From a virus: a stretch of DNA of 30,090 nucleotides. A program made the translations under genes and the position numbers. This document shows, piece after piece, positions 14,814-21,569 of the stretch (its first letter is position 1; every line of letters begins with the position of its first letter). The notes under the pieces are model-generated. The model was not told where the DNA came from and ran no database searches. It worked only from the letters and a program-made list of their open reading frames with translations. Location: positions 1-30,090 of the IMG/VR virus record IMGVR_UViG_3300042456_000517; one strand, 5' to 3'.

Positions 14814-15848
14814 ATGATACAGTTTAAACATTTGGTAATATTCACATCACTTTTAATCGCTGGATGTGCTGCTTATTTTAGCGTATATGGTATAGGATTA
14901 TTATTTTCAGGCGCAACGATTGCTGTTATGATAATGGCATCCTCTTTAGAACTGGGTAAATTGGTAACAACATCTTGGTTATTTAGATATTGGAACTATG
15001 CTAATATTCTAATGAAAATTTATATGATAACTGCAGTATTCGCATTGATGGCTATAACATCATTGGGTATATTTGGGTTTTTAACGGCGGCTTTTCAAAA
15101 ATCATCTTTGGAAACTGAATTGTCATTGAATAAAATTTCAACATTAGAATCTCAAAAAAAAGAAGAGATTGGTAAAATTGAGTCTACAAAAAAATCTATA
15201 GAAAAATTGTATACGTTAAGAAGTAGTCAAGAAAATAGATTAAATGAAGTGCTTACAAATGTACTAATTGCTCGTAATCCAATTCAATTACAAAATATTC
15301 AAAATCAAATCAACGATCAAATTACAGATCTCAATAAACAGTTAGAAAACGAAAATGATAAAATCAAAACCTATAGTGCTAAATCAACAGCTGTGGATGA
15401 TGATATTTTCAAGTTAAAGGTAGATAACAGTCAGAAGAAAGATATTATAACGTTTAAATTTGTTGCTGATCAATTTGATACAACGATCCAAAACGTAGTA
15501 AAGTGGTTTATTGTAGTACTTATTACGGTATTTGATCCACTTGCTGTTGTATTATTATTGGCATATAATATAAGCACAAATAAAGTTTATTCAGAAAATG
15601 ACAAAAATTATGAATTATACAAAAAACAAGAAAAACCCACAGATGAGTCCGCCGACAAACCAACACATTCAACAGTTGAGCGCATAGTTGAAAAGCCTGT
15701 TGAGGTTGAAAAAATAGTTGAACGTATAGTGGAAAAGCCTGTTGAGGTTGAAAAAATAGTTGAACGTATAGTGGAAAAGCCTGTTGAGGTTGAAAAAATA
15801 GTTGAGCGAAAAGGTAAAACAGGATTAAGAGGTATGTTTAGTTTTTAA
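14814..15848 (+). CDS. Four-TM membrane protein with a large coiled coil
   Basis: A 344-residue membrane protein. Predicted TM helices lie at about 7-24, 27-46, 68-92 and 229-252. Between TM3 and TM4 is a charged coiled coil of about 120 residues (SLNKISTLESQKKEEIGKIE, then IQLQNIQNQINDQITDLNKQ). By the positive-inside rule (K and R between TM2 and TM3) the coil would be outside the cytoplasm and the C-terminus inside. The C-terminal tail has three copies of a 14-residue unit VERIVEKPVEVEKI, then RKGKTGLRGMFSF. IAGC at 15-18 resembles a lipobox, but the long following hydrophobic stretch favours a TM. Similar TM-coil-TM proteins occur in large phages without known function; spanin-like or superinfection roles are only guesses. 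Confidence 0.7.
   Translation: MIQFKHLVIFTSLLIAGCAAYFSVYGIGLLFSGATIAVMIMASSLELGKLVTTSWLFRYWNYANILMKIYMITAVFALMAITSLGIFGFLTAAFQKSSLETELSLNKISTLESQKKEEIGKIESTKKSIEKLYTLRSSQENRLNEVLTNVLIARNPIQLQNIQNQINDQITDLNKQLENENDKIKTYSAKSTAVDDDIFKLKVDNSQKKDIITFKFVADQFDTTIQNVVKWFIVVLITVFDPLAVVLLLAYNISTNKVYSENDKNYELYKKQEKPTDESADKPTHSTVERIVEKPVEVEKIVERIVEKPVEVEKIVERIVEKPVEVEKIVERKGKTGLRGMFSF
15675..15808 (+). repeat. 42-bp tandem repeat (3 copies plus partial)
   Basis: Units begin at 15675, 15717 and 15759 with a partial fourth at 15801. Copies 2 and 3 are identical and copy 1 differs at a few sites, so the array is recent. Each unit encodes the 14 residues V-E-R-I-V-E-K-P-V-E-V-E-K-I in the cytoplasmic tail of the membrane protein. 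Confidence 0.95.
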
Positions 15849-15881
15849 TATTAAAATAATTTTTTTATCAATTTGTCACGG

Positions 15882-15897
15882 TTACATATATATGTAA
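15882..15897. promoter_or_regulatory. 16-bp perfect palindrome before gene 15906
   Basis: TTACATAT/ATATGTAA is a perfect palindrome ending 8 nt before the start of the small gene at 15906. It could be a protein-binding operator or part of a promoter; no T run follows, so it is not a terminator. Confidence 0.45.
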
Positions 15898-15905
15898 TTA
15901 TACGC

Positions 15906-16049
15906 ATGGATGAAACTGAACTTAAAGAATTGTATAGGCTGATCAAAAGATCATACGACGAATCGTGTTGGAAAACATTGAATGACGCTTTAGACTATAT
16001 ATCGGAATTTGTGGAAGTGGACGACGAACTACCTACAGACAATGATTGA
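15906..16049 (+). CDS. 47-residue acidic protein
   Basis: A short frame beginning ATGGATGAAACT and ending at TGA 16047-16049 encodes 47 residues: MDETELKELYRLIKRSYDES, then CWKTLNDALDYISEFVEVDD, then ELPTDND. It is an acidic two-helix protein with one Cys. It overlaps the start of the following membrane protein by 8 nt (ATGATTGA), the coupled layout of real phage genes, and it fills a gap that would otherwise be empty. Function unknown. Confidence 0.6.
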   Translation: MDETELKELYRLIKRSYDESCWKTLNDALDYISEFVEVDDELPTDND

Positions 16050-16323
16050 AATTTTGTTATTAATATTACTGTTTATATCAGTAGCAGTTAATGTGTTTTT
16101 ATTAATCACATCGAAAAAGTTATTTAACCAGATTGACATTTTGGAAGACTGGATAATAAACTTTAAAAAATCGGTAGAAAATACTTATAATAAATTGAAA
16201 GCTATTGATAACCGTGGTATCTTTGAAAAAGATGACGACGTTGGTTTTCTCTTTTCCGATTTAAAACAAACAATGGAAACTTTGAATAAAAAAGTAAAAG
16301 AAGAAGAAACCGATAACGTTTGA
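16042..16323 (+). CDS. Small single-TM protein with coiled coil
   Basis: A 93-residue protein. I chose ATG 16042 over an upstream in-frame ATG at 16009 because the protein then begins with a clean N-terminal TM helix (MIEILLLILLFISVAVNVFL) and overlaps the previous gene only slightly. Residues 25-58 are a coiled coil, and the end has a KDDDVGFLFSDL segment followed by a second short helix and acidic tail. The topology suggests a membrane-anchored protein with a cytoplasmic or periplasmic helix. It sits between the large membrane protein and the sigma-like gene. Function unknown. Confidence 0.65.
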   Translation: MIEILLLILLFISVAVNVFLLITSKKLFNQIDILEDWIINFKKSVENTYNKLKAIDNRGIFEKDDDVGFLFSDLKQTMETLNKKVKEEETDNV

Positions 16324-16336
16324 TATTATTACTTGA

Positions 16337-17347
16337 ATGAAACAAACAAAAAAAAGTAAAGTTGTAAATAAAAAAACGACTAAAGTAGTAGCAGATAAAA
16401 AACGTAAAATTACTTCTATGGTAAATAGTGTTAACAAAAAAATCAAAAAACCAACCAAAATAACATCTTTTAAAAAAGTAGTTACACACCAACCGCCTAA
16501 AAAAAATAATAAAGTAAAATTAGATATTACATACGAATCTAAAAACTTATCTGAAATTAATGTTCCAAGAAATATTACCAGTAAAGATATAATAGTAATT
16601 AATGATCTAAACGCTATTAATAAAGAAGTAGAAGAATTAACAGATGTTAGAAAAAAACGACGTGGTAGAAACAAAAAAGAAAAGATTTATTTTTCTAAAA
16701 AGACTGAGGAAGCAATTATTGAGTATAATTTAGCAACAGATATGGTAATAAGAAACGAAATATATGAAAATCGTATAAAGTATAGTTTTGATAAATTAGT
16801 TGAAAACATATTCAATACATTCAAATTTACTTATTTTGATAATAGTCCATTAGAAATTCAAAAAGAAACTGTAACGCATTTAGTTTCTAATATGCATAAA
16901 TTTGAAGCGGGTAAAGGCAAAGCTTTTAGTTATTTCAGTATTGTTGCTAAAAACTATTTGATATTTCATAATAATAACAATTATAAACGATTCAATCAAC
17001 ATGTAGACATCAGTGACACGCCAGGTGACGACTGCGTTTGTTTGCAAACAGAAGATGCACATCATAAGACTATTCAAACACAAGAGTTTATGAAATTGTT
17101 AATTAACTATTGGGAAAAAAATCTAACAAAGATATTTACCAAACAAAAAGATCTTAATATAGCATATGCAGTAATCGAATTATTTCGTAGTAGTGATAGA
17201 ATAGAAAATTTTAATAAAAAAACACTGTACTTATATATAAGAGAATTAAGTAATTGCAAAACACAACAAATTACTAAAATCATTAATAAGATGAAATCAT
17301 ATCAAAATGTAGTTATGAAAAATTACGCAGACAGCGGTAAAGTATAA
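16337..17347 (+). CDS. Probable gp55-like late sigma factor
   Basis: T4 gp55 is a minimal sigma factor that directs host RNA polymerase to late promoters. Residues about 150-227 here resemble its sigma region 2: a helix pair (KLVENIFNTFKFTYFDNSPL), then LVSNMHKFEAGKGKAFSYF, SIVAKNYLIFHNNNNYKRF and the closing HVDISD. The KGKAFSYF..IAKNYLI pattern is the most telling part. At 336 residues it is nearly twice the T4 length. The extra part is a lysine-rich, disordered N-terminus (residues 1-110) and a C-terminal helical region (265-325) that may replace region 4. It ends at the terminator at 17365. A structural or DNA-binding role cannot be excluded, but the TATTTATA motifs in the window fit a late sigma. 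Confidence 0.6.
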   Translation: MKQTKKSKVVNKKTTKVVADKKRKITSMVNSVNKKIKKPTKITSFKKVVTHQPPKKNNKVKLDITYESKNLSEINVPRNITSKDIIVINDLNAINKEVEELTDVRKKRRGRNKKEKIYFSKKTEEAIIEYNLATDMVIRNEIYENRIKYSFDKLVENIFNTFKFTYFDNSPLEIQKETVTHLVSNMHKFEAGKGKAFSYFSIVAKNYLIFHNNNNYKRFNQHVDISDTPGDDCVCLQTEDAHHKTIQTQEFMKLLINYWEKNLTKIFTKQKDLNIAYAVIELFRSSDRIENFNKKTLYLYIRELSNCKTQQITKIINKMKSYQNVVMKNYADSGKV

Positions 17348-17364
17348 CACAAAACAAAACAAAT

Positions 17365-17391
17365 AAACCACTCCAAATGGAGTGGTTTTTC
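17365..17391 (+). terminator. Intrinsic terminator after the sigma-like gene
   Basis: AAACCACTCC (17365-17374) pairs perfectly with GGAGTGGTTT (17379-17388) around loop AAAT, followed by TT. The TATTTATA motif of the baseplate operon starts at 17392, immediately behind the stem. Confidence 0.9.
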
Positions 17392-17399
17392 TATTTATA
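17392..17399 (+). promoter_or_regulatory. TATTTATA motif at the head of the baseplate operon
   Basis: Exact TATTTATA followed by 5 nt and ATG 17405. In T4 late promoters the octamer TATAAATA lies about 5 nt before +1, so with that geometry transcription would begin on the A of the start codon. Only 16 nt separate the terminator stem from the ATG. Confidence 0.5.
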
Positions 17400-17404
17400 G
17401 ATAT

Positions 17405-17746
17405 ATGGACTTAAATTTTGAAATTTACAAAGGAAAGAATTTTTCGGGTCTTTGTAAGGACATAGTGAAAAATTCAGAGAATAAAAAGGATCAAATTGAT
17501 ATATTAATATCGGAGTTACGAAGTTTGATCAAAACCATCAATGATGCTACCATCATAGTTCCTATGATTAAAGATTACTATGATGTAGGAATTAAAAACG
17601 ATGAACAGTTAGTTAAGTTAGCGTCTGTTGTACAACGTTTGGTGGCTAAAGGTGAAGCTAGCGGCGAAGGTTCTTCTATGATATTAAGTGAAGACGAACG
17701 TAAACAATTGATGGAGGAAGTTATAACAATCAGTAAAGGCGAATAA
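17405..17746 (+). CDS. Hypothetical protein, first gene of the baseplate operon
   Basis: A 113-residue, mostly helical protein (KKDQIDILISELRSLIKTIN, IIVPMIKDYYDVGIKNDEQL, VKLASVVQRLVAKGEASGEG). No signal peptide or known motif is visible. It lies 1 nt from the spike gene and shares its promoter, so a role in spike or hub assembly is likely by context. It might be a chaperone or a small hub component. Not recognised. Confidence 0.7.
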   Translation: MDLNFEIYKGKNFSGLCKDIVKNSENKKDQIDILISELRSLIKTINDATIIVPMIKDYYDVGIKNDEQLVKLASVVQRLVAKGEASGEGSSMILSEDERKQLMEEVITISKGE

Positions 17747-17747
17747 T

Positions 17748-19424
17748 ATGGTAAGCACAGACGTATCCAAATCAAATAAATCACCACAGTTAAATGATCA
17801 ACAAATAAAAGATTTGGTTGATATTCGCTCACCCATACAACTTGCTGTCGTAGTCGATATAATTTTTGACGAAACTCATATAAAATTACAAGATGCGTAT
17901 AAACAAAAAATAAATCCGCAAACGGTTCCGCTTAATTATAAGAATGAACCAGCAAATGAAAACGATGTGGATTTTTCTTATATTGGACGTGCTAAAGTAA
18001 GAATATTATCACAAGAAAAAAAATCATCGGTTGAAAAATTACCTTGGGCTATACCACTTGAACAAACTATAACACAATATCCACTGGTTAATGAATTGGT
18101 ATTGGTGCAAAAGGTTGGAAACAATTATTATTATAGTAAACCATTAAACAAATTCAACTTCCCCAATAATATTGATTATACAGTTGAAACAGTATATAGC
18201 GAAGATGGAACGCCGGCTGTCCCTTTTTATTTTGATGGTAATAGAGCCACTTATACATCCGCTCCAATTTATTCGAAGTATAATAATATAGGATATGTAG
18301 GACAATATTTCATTTCAAATCCATTTATACGATTGGTCAAGAAAAATGAAGGGGATACTATAATAGAAAGTAGATTTGGTCAGTCAATTAGATTTAGTGC
18401 ATATGATGATAATAGACAAAATGATAAAGGTGTATATTCATCTTACGATTTGAATGGTAATTTATTGAAAGACTCAATCGGCGGTGGATATGGTAATCCT
18501 AAACTTACTATTAGAAATAGACAACGAAATATTGCTTTGGATGAACCACAACAATTACATCCTAAGTTGCCACCTATTCGTAAAATTACACCGGTTGAAA
18601 AGAATTTTGGCGGACAAATACCAGAAGATATTAACAACGACGGGTCCACTATTCAGCTAACAAGTGGCAAAACATCAAGTGAATGGAAAACTACAGTTTA
18701 TAAAAGTATATTTGGTATAACGTCAAATGGAGAGTCAACAGAAGAACAAATAAGATTCAATCCAAAAGGTTCGACATCATTTAAGTTTCCAACTTTAAAC
18801 AGCGATCAAATTGTAATAAATACAGATAGATTGGTACTAAGTAGTAGATTCGCAGAAACATTACATTTTAGTAAAAAACGGTATGCCATAACTACTGATA
18901 GTGAATATACAGTGGATGCTAATGATAATGTAGTTATAACTACAAATAATACCGCTTGTATTAATGCGCCACAAATATTTTTGGGACAATATGGAGAAAC
19001 AAATGAACCAGCATTGTTAGGTCAAACAACTGTAGATTGGATGTATGATCTTTGTAATTGGTTATTGGACCACGTTCATTGGTCTCATCATGTGCATCCA
19101 CATCCACATACACATCCTAGATCAGGAAATGCAACTCCAGAGAATACAAGAGATGCTAATCCAGATCAAACACAAATACCAGTACAACAAATTAAACTAC
19201 AATTATTAAGAGATAATTTACACAAGACACTAAGTAGACGTGTATTTGTTACCGGAGGCGGATATGCGCCTGGTAGCAATGGAGTTAAACCAGCTGGTAG
19301 TGGCGGAGAGTGTAAAGATCCAATAAAAATTAATACTGTTACAGGTGCTGGAGTTGTGGGGGATTTCAAAGGTAGAAATCGTCGAGAAGGGCCAGTACAA
19401 GTCGAATTTGAATTTCAGAATTAA
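17748..19424 (+). CDS. gp5/gpV-like baseplate central spike protein
   Basis: The central spike is the tip that punctures the cell envelope when the tail contracts. Residues 30-135 look like the N-terminal OB fold (VDIIFDETHIKLQDA, IGRAKVRIL, LPWAIPLEQTITQYPLVNEL, VLVQKVGNNYYYSKPL). A middle beta domain contains IESRFGQSIRF and NPKLTIRNRQR. From about 320 to 430 is a beta-helix-like run ending in INAPQIFLG...NEPALLGQ, as in gpV-type spikes. Residues 442-457 carry eight His in an HxH-rich stretch (HVHWSHHVHPHPHTHP). No lysozyme domain is present, unlike T4 gp5. A good Shine-Dalgarno (AAAGG) lies in the end of the previous gene. Next gene starts 5 nt later. Confidence 0.75.
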   Translation: MVSTDVSKSNKSPQLNDQQIKDLVDIRSPIQLAVVVDIIFDETHIKLQDAYKQKINPQTVPLNYKNEPANENDVDFSYIGRAKVRILSQEKKSSVEKLPWAIPLEQTITQYPLVNELVLVQKVGNNYYYSKPLNKFNFPNNIDYTVETVYSEDGTPAVPFYFDGNRATYTSAPIYSKYNNIGYVGQYFISNPFIRLVKKNEGDTIIESRFGQSIRFSAYDDNRQNDKGVYSSYDLNGNLLKDSIGGGYGNPKLTIRNRQRNIALDEPQQLHPKLPPIRKITPVEKNFGGQIPEDINNDGSTIQLTSGKTSSEWKTTVYKSIFGITSNGESTEEQIRFNPKGSTSFKFPTLNSDQIVINTDRLVLSSRFAETLHFSKKRYAITTDSEYTVDANDNVVITTNNTACINAPQIFLGQYGETNEPALLGQTTVDWMYDLCNWLLDHVHWSHHVHPHPHTHPRSGNATPENTRDANPDQTQIPVQQIKLQLLRDNLHKTLSRRVFVTGGGYAPGSNGVKPAGSGGECKDPIKINTVTGAGVVGDFKGRNRREGPVQVEFEFQN

Positions 19425-19429
19425 ATACC

Positions 19430-20677
19430 ATGAGCAATTATTATGTATCTTATAAACAAGTAGTGTCTTGGAATGGCACGGTATTTAATGCTAATCAATA
19501 TAGAAAAGCAATAAATGCTTTTTATTCTAAAATTGATTTAGTTAATCCAAATTTAAAAACTGATCAATCAGCTTCATCTGTATTTGATGTACCCATAAGA
19601 AATCTATCACCTGATGCATCTTTTCCAAGTGAATGGAGTTTTGATTTAAATGGAAACTTTTCAACAACAGTCCGAGATGAAGTATCTGGTCTTTTTAGAG
19701 CATTTTTAGTTTTGAGCGGAGATGTTAAAGTTCCAAGAATAACGTCAACTGGTAAAACTTTACGAGTAATTATAGCTGCTGCCAATAAAAGTTTAATTGC
19801 TATAGGTAAAACTCCTGAAGAAGCTTTTAATTATGCATTTAAAGAAGCAAGAGAATCTCTTTTACGAACACTAGCAGATCAAATTAATGTGTCGGGTAGG
19901 GGAATTAAAGTAGAAATACAAGATCCATTTACCGATCCAGATCCAGCGTTGCCTGGTCCGCCTACACAAACGATATCAGGAGTTGCCAATAAAGCTCCTT
20001 TGGTAGACAATCCTAACATAAAACTCCCCACCCAAGAAGCAAAGGGGTTAGACGCGAATGTAGCGCAACAAGCAGCTTCAAAAACCCAGGGCGCTACAAG
20101 TAATACTACGTCTGAAGTTCAAGGTGCCGCCGATAAAGCACAAAGCGCATTTGGTAAACCGGATGGATTGGGTAAGGATTGGTCGCCTGATAAGTTTAGT
20201 CCTGAATCTATAGCTGGAAATGAAAAAATTGTAAATGCTAAAACAGGTATAATTGAATCCACGTCCAAATTAGCTAAAGGGTTAAAAGGTGGATTGTTAG
20301 GTGGTGCTCTTGGTGCTGGAGTAGGGGCCTTAGCTGGAGGCGGTAAAGGAGCATTAATAGGCGGATTGAGTGGTACAGCACTTGGTGCCGGATTATCTGT
20401 TGGTGGTGTAACAGGAGCAGCATTAGCCGGTGGTGGATTAGGAGCCGGAATAGGTGGAATAGTTGGGGGTGGAAAAGGTGCTTTAATTGGAGCTGTATCA
20501 GGAGGAGCAGTTGGTGCAGCTGCTGCTAAATTAGCAAGTGTTAAAAAAGGAATGCCTAAACCAAATATACCAAAACCACCCAGTACACCCCGTATCAAGA
20601 CTATCAAGATACCCAGACCATCTGATACAAAAGGCGCACAAGCATTATTAAATTTACCTAAATCTCGTTTGGGTTAA
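19430..20677 (+). CDS. Virion-associated protein with glycine-zipper domain
   Basis: A 415-residue protein of unknown family. Residues 1-165 form a folded alpha/beta domain (YYVSYKQVVSWNGTVFNANQ, SFDLNGNFSTTVRDEVSGLF). Residues 165-280 are a Pro/Ala/Gln-rich linker. Residues about 283-367 are an almost pure Gly/Ala/Leu glycine-zipper region, with GGKGALIGGLSGTALGAG echoed by GGKGALIGAVSGGAVGAA. A Pro/Lys-rich tail ends the protein (KPNIPKPPSTPRIKTIKIP). Glycine zippers insert into or pack within membranes. Lying between the spike and wedge genes, it could be carried in the baseplate and act at the host membrane, but that is inference. The domain has no signal peptide ahead of it. Confidence 0.65.
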   Translation: MSNYYVSYKQVVSWNGTVFNANQYRKAINAFYSKIDLVNPNLKTDQSASSVFDVPIRNLSPDASFPSEWSFDLNGNFSTTVRDEVSGLFRAFLVLSGDVKVPRITSTGKTLRVIIAAANKSLIAIGKTPEEAFNYAFKEARESLLRTLADQINVSGRGIKVEIQDPFTDPDPALPGPPTQTISGVANKAPLVDNPNIKLPTQEAKGLDANVAQQAASKTQGATSNTTSEVQGAADKAQSAFGKPDGLGKDWSPDKFSPESIAGNEKIVNAKTGIIESTSKLAKGLKGGLLGGALGAGVGALAGGGKGALIGGLSGTALGAGLSVGGVTGAALAGGGLGAGIGGIVGGGKGALIGAVSGGAVGAAAAKLASVKKGMPKPNIPKPPSTPRIKTIKIPRPSDTKGAQALLNLPKSRLG

Positions 20678-20694
20678 TAATTATATATAATAAT

Positions 20695-21165
20695 ATGAAA
20701 ATAGATATATTAAAAGAATTCATTAAGAAAACAGTACAACAAGAGGTACGAAACGTAGTACAATCTGAACTTAAACTTCAATTGGCAGAAATATTCTCTA
20801 AAGAAGTTATTCAATCCAAGAAAAAATCATCTGATTCTGATTTAGAACAACAAATTCTAAAAGAATTGGATGTGATGAATGAATCTGCGGTTGTTGAGGA
20901 ACCAGTTAAACCCACGAAAAAGTTTGTAAAGTATACCAGTAACCCAATGTTGAATGATATTTTAAACCAAACCACCGGTGGTGTGCCACAAGAAGGCAGT
21001 ATGGTTAGTATGATGGGTGGATATGGAAACAGTACACAAGAAGTTATTACAGAAACCAAAGTGCCTGAAAATGCTCCTGCTCCTGTAAAAGGCGTTTATT
21101 CAGCGATAAACAGAGATTATCGTGCTTTACTAAAAGCAGTGGATAGTAAAAAGTCTAAGGTTTAA
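20695..21165 (+). CDS. Coiled-coil protein in the baseplate operon
   Basis: A 156-residue protein. Residues 1-45 are a long amphipathic helix (LKEFIKKTVQQEVRNVVQSE), residues 46-75 are acidic and probably flexible, and the central SNPMLNDILNQTTGGVPQEG followed by a Met/Gly-rich patch looks like a short binding segment. The C-terminal VYSAINRDYRALLKAVDSKK is a basic helix. The 17-nt upstream gap contains TTATATATAATAAT, similar to but not identical with the TATTTATA motif. The next gene starts 2 nt after the stop. Function unknown; an assembly helper fits the context. Confidence 0.7.
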   Translation: MKIDILKEFIKKTVQQEVRNVVQSELKLQLAEIFSKEVIQSKKKSSDSDLEQQILKELDVMNESAVVEEPVKPTKKFVKYTSNPMLNDILNQTTGGVPQEGSMVSMMGGYGNSTQEVITETKVPENAPAPVKGVYSAINRDYRALLKAVDSKKSKV

Positions 21166-21167
21166 TT

Positions 21168-21569
21168 ATGGCTAAAAAAGCACTAGGACTTAAAATACCG
21201 TTTAGATTGGGTCAAGATGGTTATTTTGAAACAAATACTGATACTATTTCACAAGTTTCTAGTAATATACGGAATCTTTTATTAACCAAACCTGGAGAAC
21301 GTAGGTTTAATAATGCATTTGGTTCTTCATTATATAAAGTGTTGTTTGATCAAAATGAATTGGGTGAAATGTTGCCGATGTTAGTAAATCTTATTCAAAA
21401 TGATGTAAATAGATTTATGAACGGTATAATAGTTGAAGACGTTAAAGTTCAATTATTGGAAAATGATGTTGTAAATAATAATTATAATAAAATATTTATA
21501 AAAGTAGCCTTTAGTTACAAAGAATTACAATCCACAACTGAAGTGATCATCACAAACAATAATATATAA
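21168..21569 (+). CDS. gp25-like baseplate wedge protein
   Basis: A 133-residue member of the gp25/GPW family, a small wedge protein that nucleates the tail sheath at the baseplate. The family hallmarks are visible: IPFRLGQDGYFETNTD at the start, IRNLLLTKPGERRFNNAFGS (the conserved 'L-T-x-P-G-E-R' box), LYKVLFDQN, and the second half IIVEDVKVQLLEND with FIKVAFSYKEL. Length is normal. The stop overlaps the next start by one base (TAATG), giving the gp25-gp6 order common in contractile tails. Confidence 0.9.
   Translation: MAKKALGLKIPFRLGQDGYFETNTDTISQVSSNIRNLLLTKPGERRFNNAFGSSLYKVLFDQNELGEMLPMLVNLIQNDVNRFMNGIIVEDVKVQLLENDVVNNNYNKIFIKVAFSYKELQSTTEVIITNNNI

Noticed and set aside
14803-14816. Canonical T4 late promoter TATAAATA on the coding strand
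   Set aside because: The nearest match is TATAGATA, which overlaps the start codon and would put the transcript start inside the gene; TATTTATA has the workable spacing.
14814-14870. Lipoprotein signal (IAGC at residues 15-18)
   Set aside because: The hydrophobic stretch continues past the Cys into further TM helices, so a TM helix is more likely than a cleaved lipoprotein signal.
16009-16041. ATG 16009 as start of the small TM protein
   Set aside because: It would overlap the 47-residue gene further and add a non-hydrophobic tail ahead of a clean N-terminal TM helix; ATG 16042 gives a standard coupled overlap.
17748-19424. Lysozyme domain in the spike gene as in T4 gp5
   Set aside because: No lysozyme-like Glu/Asp motif or helical domain is visible between the OB-like and beta regions.
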